From assembly GCF_028583545.1 (NCBI RefSeq), contig NZ_CP087106.1, positions 5,625,001 to 5,689,000 of the forward strand: a stretch of 64,000 bases of DNA, in the 5' to 3' direction. The notes under the pieces are model-generated. The model had not been told where the DNA came from. It saw nothing but the letters and a program-made list of their open reading frames with translations, and did no database searches. The DNA comes from Methylobacterium sp. NMS14P. GTDB lineage: Bacteria > Pseudomonadota > Alphaproteobacteria > Rhizobiales > Beijerinckiaceae. Positions 9,595 through 18,994 of this stretch are shown in pieces (the stretch's first letter is position 1; the number at the start of each line of letters is the position of its first letter). A program made the translations under genes and the position numbers.

Positions 9595-10107
9595 GTGACG
9601 CGTAAGAAACGCCGCCTGATCCTGATCGCCGTCTGCGGCAGCGTCCTGACGCTCGCCGTGGGACTGATCTTGTACGCCATGAGCGGCTCGATCGTGTTCT
9701 TCCGCTCGCCCACCGACATCGCCAAGCAGGCGATCGCCCCGGGCACGCGCCTGCGGCTCGGCGGCCTGGTGAAGGACGGCTCGCTCAAGCGCGGCCCCGA
9801 CCAGACGGTCGACTTCGCCGTCACCGACACGAACGAGACCGTCGAGGTCCACTACAAGGGCCAGCTGCCGGACCTGTTCCGGGAAGGGCAGGGCGTCGTC
9901 GCCGAGGGCGTGCTGGAGCCGGGCGGGCAGTTCCGCGCCGACACGGTGCTGGCCAAGCACGACGAATCCTACATGCCCCGCGAGGTGGCCGACGCGCTGA
10001 AGGCGCAGGGGCGCTGGCAGGAGGGCGGCCCGAACAAGGGCGGCCCGGCGCCGAAGCCCGCCACCGCGGCGGCGGACAGCACCCTCGGCCCCCGCAGCGA
10101 GCGGTGA
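9595..10107 (+). CDS. ccmE: Heme chaperone CcmE
   Basis: A 170-residue protein from GTG 9595. It has a short positive N-terminus (MTRKKRRL), one membrane helix (residues 8-29), then the CcmE OB-fold beginning [11 protein letters not shown] and [10 protein letters not shown]. The heme-binding histidine is His122 in [10 protein letters not shown], with Tyr126 nearby. The protein carries heme covalently in the periplasm and passes it to CcmF for attachment to apocytochromes. The tail from about residue 140 is Gly/Pro/Lys-rich and probably disordered. ccmF follows 10 bases downstream. A GTG start with only a weak Shine-Dalgarno may limit its expression relative to ccmF. Confidence 0.95.
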   Translation: MTRKKRRLILIAVCGSVLTLAVGLILYAMSGSIVFFRSPTDIAKQAIAPGTRLRLGGLVKDGSLKRGPDQTVDFAVTDTNETVEVHYKGQLPDLFREGQGVVAEGVLEPGGQFRADTVLAKHDESYMPREVADALKAQGRWQEGGPNKGGPAPKPATAAADSTLGPRSER

Positions 10108-10117
10108 GGGAATCCGC

Positions 10118-12118
10118 ATGATCGTCGAGACCGGCCACTTCGCCCTCGCGCTCGCGCTGGCGATCTCCCTCGTCCAGGTGGTGATGCCGATCTGGGCGGC
10201 ACGCTCGGGCGATCCGGCGCTCCGCCAGACCGCCTCACAGGCGGCGCTCGGCGCGTTCGCCTGCGTGCTGTTCGCCTTCGCGGCGCTCACCTACGCGCAC
10301 GTCACCTCGGACTTCTCGGTCCAGAACGTCGTCGAGAACTCGCACACGCAGAAGCCGCTGATCTACAAGATCTCCGGCGTCTGGGGGAACCACGAGGGCT
10401 CGATGCTCCTCTGGGTCCTGATCCTCACGCTGTTCGGCGCCTGCGTGGCGGCGGCCAAGAACTCGGTGCCGCCGCGGCTGCGGGCCAACACGCTGGCCGT
10501 GCAGGGGCTGATCACCTTCGTGTTCGTGCTGTTCATCATCACGACCTCGAACCCGTTCACCCGGGTGATCCCGGCGCCGCTCGAGGGCAACGACCTCAAC
10601 CCGCTGCTGCAGGATCCGGGTCTCGCGGTCCACCCGCCGCTCCTCTACGTCGGCTATGTCGGCTTCTCGATCAGCTTCGCCTTCGCGGTGGCCGCGCTGA
10701 TCGACGGGCGGATCGACGCCGTCTGGGCCCGGGCGGTGCGGCCCTGGACGCTCGCCGCGTGGTGCTTCCTGACGCTCGGGATCGCGATGGGCTCCTACTG
10801 GGCCTATTACGAGCTCGGCTGGGGCGGCTGGTGGTTCTGGGATCCGGTCGAGAACGCCTCCCTGATGCCGTGGATCGCCGGGACGGCGCTGCTGCACTCC
10901 ACCGTGGTGATGGAGAAGCGCGACGCCCTGAAGGTCTGGACGGTGCTGCTCGCCATCCTGACTTTCTCGCTCTCGCTGATCGGCACCTTCCTGGTCCGGT
11001 CGGGCGTGATCACCTCGGTGCATTCCTTCGCCACCGACCCGACCCGCGGCGTGTTCATCCTGGCGATCCTGATCCTGTTCATCGGCGGCTCGCTGACGCT
11101 GTTCGCGTGGCGGGCGCCGCTGCTGCGGCAGGGGGGGCTGTTCGCGCCGATCTCCCGCGAGGGCTCGCTCGTCCTGAACAACCTGTTCCTCGTGGCCGCC
11201 TGCGCCACCGTGCTGGTCGGCACCCTCTACCCGCTGGTGCTCGAGATGCTGACCGGGGAGAAGATCACGGTCGGCCCGCCCTTCTTCAATTCCACCTTCG
11301 TACCGCTGGCGATCCCGCTGCTGCTGATCGTGCCCATGGGGCAGGCGCTCGCCTGGAAGCGCGGCGACGTGCTCGCCGCCGCACAGCGCCTGTTCGCCGC
11401 CCTGGCGGTCGCTCTGGTCGTCGGCCTCGCGGTGCTGGCGCTGACCTGGGGCGGGCCGGTCATGGCGCCGGTCGGGGTCGGCCTCGGCGCCTACCTGCTG
11501 ATCGGCTCCGCCCTGGAGATCGTCACCCGCGCCCGGGGCTACGGGGCGAGCCGCGCCCGCTCCCTCGGACAGATCGGCCGCCGCGCCGTCGGCCTCCCGC
11601 GCTCGGCCTGGGGCACCGCCCTCGCGCATGCCGGGGTCGGCGTCGTGGTGCTGGGCATCGCCGCGCAGGGCTGGGCCACCGAGGGTCTGGCGACCCTCAA
11701 GCCCGGTGAGAGCCTGGCGACGGGCCCGTACGTGGCGACCCTGGACCGCGTCGCGCCGCGCAAGGGACCGAACTACGAGGAGGCCGCCGCCTACCTGACC
11801 ATCCGCACCCGCGGCGGCGACGAGGTCGGGCAGGTCGAGACCGGCAAGCGCTTCTACCCGAGCCGCAAGATGGCGGTGACGGAATCGGGCCTGCTGACCA
11901 ACGGTGCCAGTCAGGTCTACGCGAGCCTCGGGGAGATCGGGCAGGACGGCGGCGTCGGCCTGCGCCTCTACTACAAGCCGCTGGTCCTGCTGATCTGGCT
12001 CGGGGCGGTGGTGATGGCCGCGGGCGGCGGCCTGTCGCTCACCGACCGCCGGATGCGCGTGGGCGTCCCCGCCAAGGCGAAGGCGCGGCCGCTCCCGGTC
12101 GCGGTGCCGGCCGAGTGA
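10118..12118 (+). CDS. ccmF: Heme lyase subunit CcmF
   Basis: The 666-residue polytopic protein carries the CcmF signatures: WGNHEGSMLLWV near residue 90, HPPLLYVGYVG, the tryptophan-rich WWD heme-handling segment WGGWWFWDPVENASLMPW, and RSGVITSVHSFA. The C-terminal half has the large periplasmic loop (about residues 525-620) and a last membrane helix. It ligates heme to CXXCH motifs of c-type cytochromes together with CcmH and CcmI. The stop overlaps the ccmH start (TGATG), indicating coupled translation. Confidence 0.97.
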   Translation: MIVETGHFALALALAISLVQVVMPIWAARSGDPALRQTASQAALGAFACVLFAFAALTYAHVTSDFSVQNVVENSHTQKPLIYKISGVWGNHEGSMLLWVLILTLFGACVAAAKNSVPPRLRANTLAVQGLITFVFVLFIITTSNPFTRVIPAPLEGNDLNPLLQDPGLAVHPPLLYVGYVGFSISFAFAVAALIDGRIDAVWARAVRPWTLAAWCFLTLGIAMGSYWAYYELGWGGWWFWDPVENASLMPWIAGTALLHSTVVMEKRDALKVWTVLLAILTFSLSLIGTFLVRSGVITSVHSFATDPTRGVFILAILILFIGGSLTLFAWRAPLLRQGGLFAPISREGSLVLNNLFLVAACATVLVGTLYPLVLEMLTGEKITVGPPFFNSTFVPLAIPLLLIVPMGQALAWKRGDVLAAAQRLFAALAVALVVGLAVLALTWGGPVMAPVGVGLGAYLLIGSALEIVTRARGYGASRARSLGQIGRRAVGLPRSAWGTALAHAGVGVVVLGIAAQGWATEGLATLKPGESLATGPYVATLDRVAPRKGPNYEEAAAYLTIRTRGGDEVGQVETGKRFYPSRKMAVTESGLLTNGASQVYASLGEIGQDGGVGLRLYYKPLVLLIWLGAVVMAAGGGLSLTDRRMRVGVPAKAKARPLPVAVPAE

Positions 12119-12582
12119 TGGCGCGCCGCTCGCTCCGGCCCGCGCTGGCGGCGCTCGCCCTGCTGGCGTCGCTGCCCGCCCTCGCGGTGCAGCCCGACGA
12201 GGTGCTGAAGGACCCCGTCCTGGAGCACCGCGCGCGGGAGATCTCGGCCGAACTGCGCTGCCTCGTCTGCCAGAACCAGTCGATCGACGATTCCGACGCG
12301 CCGCTCGCCAAGGACCTGCGCCTGATCGTTCGCGAGCGGCTGGAGAAGGGCGACAGCGACACGGCGGTGCTCGCCTACGTCGTGGCCCGCTACGGCGAGT
12401 TCGTGCTGCTGCGCCCGGTCTTCGCGCTGCACACCCTGCTGCTGTGGCTGACCCCGGTGCTCGCGATCCTGCTCGGCGGGCTCGGCATCTGGCGCCTCGC
12501 CCGTCGCCGCCCGGCCGCGCCGGCCCGGAACCTGTCGGCCGCCGAGGAAGCGGAGGTCGCGGCACTGCTGCGACGGGAGTAG
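12118..12582 (+). CDS. ccmH: Cytochrome c maturation thiol protein CcmH
   Basis: A 154-residue protein with a signal segment (residues 3-23), the redox-active motif LRCLVCQNQSIDDSDAPLAKDLR, and a C-terminal membrane helix (HTLLLWLTPVLAILLGGLGIW). CcmH reduces or holds apocytochrome cysteines for heme ligation by CcmF. ATG 12118 sits in the ccmF stop; a GTG codon one position upstream (12115) is an alternative start. No ccmG follows within the window, and ccmABCD are also elsewhere, as is common in Rhizobiales. Confidence 0.95.
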   Translation: MARRSLRPALAALALLASLPALAVQPDEVLKDPVLEHRAREISAELRCLVCQNQSIDDSDAPLAKDLRLIVRERLEKGDSDTAVLAYVVARYGEFVLLRPVFALHTLLLWLTPVLAILLGGLGIWRLARRRPAAPARNLSAAEEAEVAALLRRE

Positions 12583-12679
12583 AATCGCGGGCGGAAGCGA
12601 TTCGCCCGCCCCGTTCGGCACGAGTCTTGGATCGGGCCCTCGCAGACCGCACGATCGGCGACGCGCCCGGGGCAGGACG

Positions 12680-13336
12680 ATGACGGCCGCTACCCTCACC
12701 ATCTCGAGCCGCAATTACTCCTCGTGGTCCCTGCGGGGCTGGCTGATCTGCCGGATGGCCGGCCTCGACTTCCGGACCGAGGTCCTGTCCGGCACCGACG
12801 CCACCACCCGGGCGGAACTGCTGCATCTGTCGCCGTCGTTCCTGGTGCCGCGCCTGCGCCACGGCGACGTGGTCGTCTGGGACACCCTGGCGATCGCCGA
12901 GTACCTCGCCGAGACCTTTCCGGATGCCGGCTCCCTGCCCGGCAACGTGGCGGAGCGCGCCCATTGCCGGTCCATCTCCGGCGAGATGCATTCCGGCTTC
13001 GTCAATCTGCGCTCGGCGCTGCCGATGAACCTGCGCGCCTTCCACCCCGACTTCCGCGTGTTCAACGGTGCGAAGGCCGATATCGAGCGCATCGTCACGA
13101 TCTTCGACGACTGCCTGGACCGCTATGAGGGGCCGTACCTGTTCGGCGCGCGGCCGTGCCTGGCGGACGCCATGTTCGCCCCCGTCTGCACCCGTTTCCG
13201 CACCTACGACGTCGCGTTGCCGCCTCGCGCCGCCGCCTATCGCGACGCGATCCTGCACTGGCCGCTGATGGTCGAGTGGGCGGAAGCCGCCGCCGACGAG
13301 CCGGACGAGATCGAGGAACTGGAGATGGAGTTCTGA
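12680..13336 (+). CDS. Glutathione S-transferase family protein
   Basis: The 218-residue protein has an N-terminal thioredoxin-like domain (LTISSRNYSSWSLRGWLICRMAGLDF...; cis-Pro in SFLVPRL; VWDTLAIAEYLAETFP binding the glutathione gamma-glutamyl group) and an all-helical C-terminal domain with ARPCLADAMFAPVCTRFRTYDV. Residues in NYSS could supply the catalytic Ser or Tyr. It is monocistronic between ccmH and the formate dehydrogenase operon. The substrate is unknown. Confidence 0.88.
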   Translation: MTAATLTISSRNYSSWSLRGWLICRMAGLDFRTEVLSGTDATTRAELLHLSPSFLVPRLRHGDVVVWDTLAIAEYLAETFPDAGSLPGNVAERAHCRSISGEMHSGFVNLRSALPMNLRAFHPDFRVFNGAKADIERIVTIFDDCLDRYEGPYLFGARPCLADAMFAPVCTRFRTYDVALPPRAAAYRDAILHWPLMVEWAEAAADEPDEIEELEMEF

Positions 13337-13420
13337 GGCGTTCCCTGCGCGGTGACCGGACAGCCTGAGGAGGCTCCCCACTGTACGGCGGCAGACCTCC
13401 CGATCGGCGCGAAAATGCAG

Positions 13421-13463
13421 TTTCTTGCAGGGCACAAATTCATGTTGCGGCGCACGCAAGAAA
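13421..13463. repeat. Widely spaced inverted repeat TTTCTTGC / GCAAGAAA
   Basis: Perfect 8-base arms at 13421-13428 and 13456-13463, separated by 27 bases. It lies about 190 bases upstream of fdsG. It could be a loop-forming regulator site or chance; arm length is modest. Confidence 0.35.
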
Positions 13464-13547
13464 AATCAGGTTCCCCAGCGCCTCGAAAAGACAAGTCCTG
13501 ACAGCCAGTTAACGAACTTTGCTCGCTCCGCCGGGCGGCGAGTTACA

Positions 13548-13572
13548 GCTCGACAAACGTCCTTTGTCGAGC
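13548..13572. promoter_or_regulatory. 10-bp perfect inverted repeat, candidate operator of fdsGBAD
   Basis: Arms GCTCGACAAA and TTTGTCGAGC are perfect over 10 bases around a 5-base centre (CGTCC). The centre lies about 92 bases upstream of the fdsG start, which is where a LysR- or GntR-type regulator of formate oxidation would be expected to bind. No regulator gene is adjacent. No T-run follows, so it is not an intrinsic terminator. Confidence 0.55.
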
Positions 13573-13651
13573 GACCGGACTGCGCGATTGAAGCCAACCG
13601 GCATTTCTGTTCCTCTTCGCATTAGAACAGGAACAGACTGGGCTGGAAACC

Positions 13652-14125
13652 ATGGCGCGTCACGAGCCCTGGAGCGCCGAGCGCGCCACCGGGATCATCG
13701 CCGAACACACCCATCTCGAAGGGGCCACGCTGCCGATCCTGCACGCGCTGCAGGAGACGTTCGGCTACGTGGACCAGGGCGCCGTGCCGCTGATCGCGGA
13801 CGCCCTGAACCTGTCGCGCGCCGAGGTGCACGGCTGCATCACCTTCTACCACGACTTCCGCGCCCACCCCGCCGGCCGACACGAGGTGAAGCTGTGCCGG
13901 GCCGAGGCCTGCCAGGCCATGGGTTCGGACAAGCTCCACCGCGAGATCCTCGGCCGCCTCGGCTGCGGCTGGCACGAGACCACCGCCGACGGCAGCGCCA
14001 CGGTCGAGCCGGTCTACTGCCTCGGCCTCTGCGCCAACGGCCCCGCCGCGCTGGTCGACGGTGAGCCCGTCGCGCACCTGACCGCCGACGCCCTCGAAGC
14101 TGCCCTGACGGAGGTGCGCCAGTGA
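13652..14125 (+). CDS. fdsG: NAD-dependent formate dehydrogenase, gamma subunit (NuoE-like)
   Basis: A 157-residue protein of the NuoE/FdsG family. An N-terminal helical part (ILHALQETFGYVDQGAVPLIADALNLSRAEVHGCITFYHDF) precedes a thioredoxin-like [2Fe-2S] domain with the four cysteines in KLCRAEACQAMG and PVYCLGLCANGP. It passes electrons between FdsA and the flavin subunit FdsB in the cytoplasmic FdsABG complex. It corresponds to fdh2C of Methylorubrum extorquens. The last codons overlap the fdsB GTG start by 4 bases. Confidence 0.93.
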   Translation: MARHEPWSAERATGIIAEHTHLEGATLPILHALQETFGYVDQGAVPLIADALNLSRAEVHGCITFYHDFRAHPAGRHEVKLCRAEACQAMGSDKLHREILGRLGCGWHETTADGSATVEPVYCLGLCANGPAALVDGEPVAHLTADALEAALTEVRQ

Positions 14126-15681
14126 GCGTCACGCTCTACGTTCCGCGCGACGCCGTCGCGCTCGGCCTCGGCGCCAACAAGGTCGCCCGGGCGCTGTTCG
14201 CGGGCGCCGAGCGCCGCGGCCTGGACGTCACCATCGTCCGCACCGGTTCCCGCGGCCTGTTCTGGCTGGAGCCGATGGTCGAGGTCGGCACGCCCGAGGG
14301 GCGCGTCGCCTACGGGCCGGTGACGGTCAAGGATGTCGATGCCCTGCTGGATGCCGGCCTGACCTCGGGCGGCGACCACGCCCTGCGCCTCGGCGATCCG
14401 GAGGAGATCCCCTACCTCGCCCGGCAGCAGCGCCTGACCTTCCACCGCTGCGGCGTGATCGACCCGGTCTCCGTCGAGGATTACCGGACCCATGGCGGCT
14501 ATCGCGGCCTCGAGGCCGCCCTGAAGCTCGATGCCGAGGGCATCGTGGCGGCGGTGCGCGACTCCGGCCTGCGCGGCCGGGGCGGTGCCGGCTTCCCGGC
14601 CGGCATCAAGTGGAACACCGTGATGCTCGCCAAGGCGGACCAGAAATACGTGGTCTGCAACGCCGACGAGGGCGATTCCGGCACCTTCGCCGACCGGATG
14701 ATGATGGAGGGCGACCCCTTCAACCTCATCGAGGGCATGACCATCGCGGGCGTCGCGACCGGCGCCACCCGCGGTTACATCTACCTGCGCTCCGAGTACC
14801 CGCAGGCCTTCGCCACTCTGAAGGAGGCGATCGCCAACGGCGTGACGGCCGGCGTGCTCGGCGACAACATCCTGGGCTCGGGCAAGAGCTTCCACCTGGA
14901 AGTGCGCCTCGGCGCCGGCGCCTATATCTGCGGCGAGGAGACCTCGCTGCTCGAGAGCCTGGAGGGCAAGCGCGGCATCGTGCGGGCGAAGCCGCCGATC
15001 CCGGCGCTCAAGGGGTTCCTCGGCAAGCCGACGCTGGTCAACAACGTCATGACCTTCACGGCCGTGCCGTGGATCCTGGAGAACGGCGCCAAGGCCTACG
15101 CGGATTACGGCATGGGCCGATCGCTCGGCACCCTGCCGATCCAGCTCGCCGGCAACGTCAAGCACGGCGGCCTGATCGAGATGGCCTTCGGCATCACCCT
15201 CCGGCAGGTGATCGAGGATTTCGGCGGCGGCACCCGCTCGGGGAGGCCGGTCCGGGCCGTGCAGGTCGGCGGGCCGCTCGGGGCCTACTTCCCCGACCAT
15301 CTCCTCGACACGCCGCTCGACTACGAGGCGATGGCGGCCAAGAAGGGCCTCGTCGGTCACGGCGGCATCGTGGTGTTCGACGACACCGTCGACATGGCGA
15401 GCCAGGCCCGCTTCGCCTTCGAGTTCTGCGCCACCGAGTCCTGCGGCAAGTGCACCCCCTGCCGCATCGGCGCCACCCGCGGCGTCGAGACCATGGACAA
15501 GGTGATCGCCGGCATCCGGCCGGACGCGAACCTGAAGCTGGTCGAGGACCTCTGCGAGGTCATGACCGACGGGTCGCTCTGCGCCATGGGCGGGCTGACG
15601 CCCATGCCGGTGATGAGCGCGATCACCCACTTCCCCGAGGATTTCAGGCGCGCCGGCGATCTGCCGGCCGCGGCCGAGTAA
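14122..15681 (+). CDS. fdsB: NAD-dependent formate dehydrogenase, beta (flavin/diaphorase) subunit
   Basis: The 519-residue protein has an N-terminal thioredoxin-like domain (about 1-110) fused to a NuoF-like module: GLRGRGGAGFPAGIKW for FMN, YVVCNADEGDSGTFADR for NADH, GAGAYICGEETSLLESLEGKRG, and ESCGKCTPCRIGATRG plus a distal Cys (GSLCAMGG) for a [4Fe-4S] cluster. It reduces NAD+ with electrons from formate. GTG 14122 is used, inside the fdsG stop. It corresponds to fdh2B. Confidence 0.96.
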   Translation: MSVTLYVPRDAVALGLGANKVARALFAGAERRGLDVTIVRTGSRGLFWLEPMVEVGTPEGRVAYGPVTVKDVDALLDAGLTSGGDHALRLGDPEEIPYLARQQRLTFHRCGVIDPVSVEDYRTHGGYRGLEAALKLDAEGIVAAVRDSGLRGRGGAGFPAGIKWNTVMLAKADQKYVVCNADEGDSGTFADRMMMEGDPFNLIEGMTIAGVATGATRGYIYLRSEYPQAFATLKEAIANGVTAGVLGDNILGSGKSFHLEVRLGAGAYICGEETSLLESLEGKRGIVRAKPPIPALKGFLGKPTLVNNVMTFTAVPWILENGAKAYADYGMGRSLGTLPIQLAGNVKHGGLIEMAFGITLRQVIEDFGGGTRSGRPVRAVQVGGPLGAYFPDHLLDTPLDYEAMAAKKGLVGHGGIVVFDDTVDMASQARFAFEFCATESCGKCTPCRIGATRGVETMDKVIAGIRPDANLKLVEDLCEVMTDGSLCAMGGLTPMPVMSAITHFPEDFRRAGDLPAAAE

Positions 15682-15691
15682 GGAGGCGTCG

Positions 15692-18553
15692 ATGGGCCTG
15701 ATCAAGGAGATCGACTACGGCACGCCGATCCGCGTCAACGAGCAGACGGTGACGCTGACGATCGACGGCATGTCGGTGACGGTGCCGGCCGGCACCTCGG
15801 TGATGGCGGCGGCGATGCATGCCGGCACGCAGATCCCGAAGCTCTGCGCCACCGACTCGCTGGAGCCGTTCGGCTCCTGCCGCCTGTGCCTCGTGGAGAT
15901 CGAGGGCCGGCGCGGCACCCCGGCCTCCTGCACGACCCCGGCCGAGAACGGCATGGTGGTGCACACGCAGAACGAGAAGCTCGCCAAGCTCCGCAAGGGC
16001 GTGATGGAGCTCTACATCTCCGACCACCCGCTCGACTGCCTGACCTGCGCGGCCAACGGCGATTGCGAGCTGCAGACCCAGGCGGGCGTCGTCGGCCTGC
16101 GCGACGTGCGCTACGGCTACGAGGGTGACAACCACGTCCGGCCGAGCTCCGAGAAGTACCTGCCGAAGGACGAGTCGAACCCGTACTTCACCTACGACCC
16201 GTCGAAGTGCATCGTCTGCAACCGCTGCGTCCGGGCGTGCGAGGAGGTGCAGGGCACCTTCGCGCTGACCATCGCGGGTCGCGGCTTCGACAGCCGCGTG
16301 GCGGCCGGCCCGACCAACTTCTTCGAGTCCGAGTGCGTGTCCTGCGGCGCCTGCGTGCAGGCCTGCCCGACCGCGACCCTCCAGGAGAAGTCGATCCACG
16401 AGTTCGGCCAGCCCGAGCACGCGGAGGTGACCACCTGTGCCTATTGCGGCGTCGGCTGCTCGTTCAAGGCCGAGATGCAGGGCGAGCGCGTCGTCCGCAT
16501 GGTCCCGTACAAGGGCGGCAAGGCCAACGAGGGCCATTCCTGCGTCAAGGGCCGCTTCGCCTACGGCTACGCCACCCACAAGGACCGCATCACCAAGCCG
16601 ATGATCCGCGAGAAGATCACGGATCCGTGGCGCGAGGTCTCGTGGGAGGAGGCGATCGACCGCGCGGCCTCCGAGTTCAAGCGGATCCAGGCCAAGTACG
16701 GCAAGGACTCGGTCGGCGGCATCACCTCGTCGCGCTGCACCAACGAGGAGGCCTACCTCGTCCAGAAGCTCGTGCGCGCCGCCTTCGGCAACAACAACGT
16801 CGATACCTGCGCCCGCGTCTGCCACTCGCCGACCGGCTACGGCCTGATGTCGACGCTCGGCACCTCGGCCGGCACCCAGGACTTCAAGTCCGTCGAGAAC
16901 TCGGACGTGATCCTGGTGATCGGCGCCAACCCGACCGACGGCCACCCGGTCTTCGGCTCGCGGATGAAGAAGCGCTTGCGCGAGGGCGCCAAGCTGATCG
17001 TCGCCGATCCGCGCAAGATCGACCTCGTGAAGTCGCCCCACATCAAGGCCGACTATCACCTGCCGCTCAAGCCCGGCTCCAACGTCGCCTTCATCAACTC
17101 GCTGGCGCACGTGATCGTCACCGAGGGGCTGGTTGACGAGGCCTATGTCCGCGAGCGCTGCGACCTCGCCGAGTTCGAGTCATGGGCCCGGTTCATCGCC
17201 GACGAGCGCCACTCCCCGGAAGCGCAGCAGCCCTTCACCGGCCTCGACCCGGCGGAAGTCCGCGGCGCGGCCCGGCTCTACGCCAAGGGCGGCGCGGCCG
17301 GCATCTACTACGGGCTGGGCGTCACCGAGCACAGCCAGGGCTCGACCATGGTCATGGGCATGGCCAACATCGCCATGGCCACCGGCAACATCGGCAAGCT
17401 CGGCGCCGGCGTGAACCCGCTGCGCGGCCAGAACAACGTCCAGGGCTCCTGCGACATGGGCTCGTTCCCGCACGAGCTCACCGGCTACCGCCACGTCTCG
17501 GACGACGCCACCCGCGAGAGCTTCGAGGCCCTCTGGGGCGCCAAGCTCGACAACGCGCCGGGCCTGCGCATCACCAACATGCTGGACGAGGCCGTCGAGG
17601 GCACGTTCAAGGGCATGTACATCCAGGGCGAGGACATCGCCCAGTCCGACCCGGACACGCACCACGTGACGTCGGGCCTGATGGCGATGGAGTGCATCGT
17701 CGTCCAGGACCTGTTCCTGAACGAGACCGCCAAGTACGCCCACGTCTTCCTGCCGGGCGCCTCGTTCCTCGAGAAGGACGGGACCTTCACCAACGCCGAG
17801 CGCCGCATCTCGCGGGTCCGCAAGGTCATGGCGCCGATGGGCGGCTACGGCGACTGGGAGGGCACGGTGCTGCTCTCCAACGCGCTCGGCTACCCGATGA
17901 ACTACAATCACCCGTCCGAGATCATGGACGAGATCGCCTCGCTCACCCCGAGCTTCACCGGCGTGTCCTACGCCAAGCTCGACGAGCTCGGCTCGGTGCA
18001 GTGGCCCTGCAACGAGAAGGCGCCGCTCGGCACGCCGATGATGCACGTGGACCGGTTCGTCCGCGGCAAGGGCCGGTTCATGATCACCGAATTCGTGGCC
18101 ACCGAGGAGCGGACGGGGGCGAAGTTCCCGCTGATCCTGACCACGGGCCGGATCCTGTCCCAGTACAATGTCGGCGCGCAGACCCGGCGCACCGAGAACT
18201 CGCGCTGGCACGAGGAGGACGTGCTGGAGATCCACCCGTTCGACGCGGAGCTGCGCGGCATCGTCGACGGCGACCTCGTCGCCCTGGAGAGCCGCTCCGG
18301 CGACATCGCGCTGAAGGCCAAGGTCTCCGAGCGGATGCAGCCCGGCGTGGTCTACACGACGTTCCACCACGCCAAGACCGGCGCCAACGTCATCACCACC
18401 GACTACTCGGACTGGGCGACCAACTGCCCCGAGTACAAGGTGACGGCGGTGCAGGTCCGGCGAACCAACCGGCCCTCCGACTGGCAGGCGAAGTTCTACG
18501 AGGAGGACTTCTCCCTGACCCGGATCGCCCAGACGCTCGACGCGGCAGAGTAA
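15692..18553 (+). CDS. fdsA: NAD-dependent formate dehydrogenase, alpha (molybdopterin) subunit
   Basis: The 953-residue catalytic subunit has an N-terminal NuoG-like part: [2Fe-2S] cysteines in CATDSLEPFGSCRLC, HPLDCLTCAANGDCELQ, and ferredoxin motifs KCIVCNRCVRACEE and SECVSCGACVQACP. A further [4Fe-4S] site (TTCAYCGVGCSF) opens the molybdopterin domain. The metal-binding Cys377 and catalytic His378 lie in CARVCHSPTGYG; a Cys codon is used, not Sec. The bis-MGD enzyme oxidises formate to CO2, the last energy-yielding step of methylotrophy. ATG 15692 follows an AGGAGG ribosome site at 15681-15686. It corresponds to fdh2A. Confidence 0.97.
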   Translation: MGLIKEIDYGTPIRVNEQTVTLTIDGMSVTVPAGTSVMAAAMHAGTQIPKLCATDSLEPFGSCRLCLVEIEGRRGTPASCTTPAENGMVVHTQNEKLAKLRKGVMELYISDHPLDCLTCAANGDCELQTQAGVVGLRDVRYGYEGDNHVRPSSEKYLPKDESNPYFTYDPSKCIVCNRCVRACEEVQGTFALTIAGRGFDSRVAAGPTNFFESECVSCGACVQACPTATLQEKSIHEFGQPEHAEVTTCAYCGVGCSFKAEMQGERVVRMVPYKGGKANEGHSCVKGRFAYGYATHKDRITKPMIREKITDPWREVSWEEAIDRAASEFKRIQAKYGKDSVGGITSSRCTNEEAYLVQKLVRAAFGNNNVDTCARVCHSPTGYGLMSTLGTSAGTQDFKSVENSDVILVIGANPTDGHPVFGSRMKKRLREGAKLIVADPRKIDLVKSPHIKADYHLPLKPGSNVAFINSLAHVIVTEGLVDEAYVRERCDLAEFESWARFIADERHSPEAQQPFTGLDPAEVRGAARLYAKGGAAGIYYGLGVTEHSQGSTMVMGMANIAMATGNIGKLGAGVNPLRGQNNVQGSCDMGSFPHELTGYRHVSDDATRESFEALWGAKLDNAPGLRITNMLDEAVEGTFKGMYIQGEDIAQSDPDTHHVTSGLMAMECIVVQDLFLNETAKYAHVFLPGASFLEKDGTFTNAERRISRVRKVMAPMGGYGDWEGTVLLSNALGYPMNYNHPSEIMDEIASLTPSFTGVSYAKLDELGSVQWPCNEKAPLGTPMMHVDRFVRGKGRFMITEFVATEERTGAKFPLILTTGRILSQYNVGAQTRRTENSRWHEEDVLEIHPFDAELRGIVDGDLVALESRSGDIALKAKVSERMQPGVVYTTFHHAKTGANVITTDYSDWATNCPEYKVTAVQVRRTNRPSDWQAKFYEEDFSLTRIAQTLDAAE

Positions 18554-18562
18554 GAGTATCCG

Positions 18563-18856
18563 ATGAGTGCCGTGACGCAGGCGGACAAGCTCGTCCGCAT
18601 GGCCAACCAGATCGCCACCTTCTTCCGGTCCTACCCGGAGGAGGAGGCGGTTGCCGGGATCCAGAAGCACATCAAGGCGTTCTGGACGCCCAAGATGATC
18701 GCGCATCTCGAGGCCGCGCTGCCGGAGCAGGGCGACCGGGTCGACGCCTACGTGCGGCGGGCGCTCCACGGCGAGGAGCCGGCGGCCGACAGCCCGGTGC
18801 GCCCGGCGACCCGCGATCCGCAACTCGCCGGCGCGGGCGCCAGCGACGCGGGCTGA
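18563..18856 (+). CDS. fdsD: Formate dehydrogenase delta subunit
   Basis: A 97-residue protein nine bases after fdsA. The motif KLVRMANQIATFFRSYPEEEAVAGIQKHIKAFWTPKM is diagnostic of FdsD, a small protein needed for an active Mo-FDH complex and seen bound to FdsAB. The C-terminal 20 residues are variable. It ends the operon (fdh2D equivalent). Confidence 0.94.
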   Translation: MSAVTQADKLVRMANQIATFFRSYPEEEAVAGIQKHIKAFWTPKMIAHLEAALPEQGDRVDAYVRRALHGEEPAADSPVRPATRDPQLAGAGASDAG

Positions 18857-18875
18857 CCCGCCGTCGTCCGGCGGG
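18857..18875 (+). terminator. Weak hairpin after fdsD
   Basis: Arms CCCGCCG and CGGCGGG around a 5-base loop start directly after the fdsD stop. No clear T-run follows, so it may stabilise the 3' end or act weakly in termination. Confidence 0.35.
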
Positions 18876-18994
18876 GACCTCCAGCCCGAATTTCGCCGGG
18901 CCGTCACGCGATCACGCGAAACATCTCCTGTCCCGACTGGGAGCGGAGGTGTTCCGCGTCCGATACCGTTTCCGGGTCATCGATCGGTTCCGCC

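Larger units (their letters stand above)
13337..13651 (+). other. Intergenic region upstream of formate dehydrogenase
   Basis: This 315-base gap is clearly AT-richer than its flanks and carries no plausible gene. It holds two inverted repeats, listed separately, and should contain the promoter of the fdsGBAD operon. No canonical sigma-70 -35/-10 pair could be picked out with confidence. Confidence 0.6.

Noticed and set aside
10235..13459. A 1074-codon open frame antisense to ccmF and ccmH
   Set aside because: It is a high-GC shadow: composition is Arg/Gly/Glu/Asp-rich without domains, and it lies opposite four well-identified genes.
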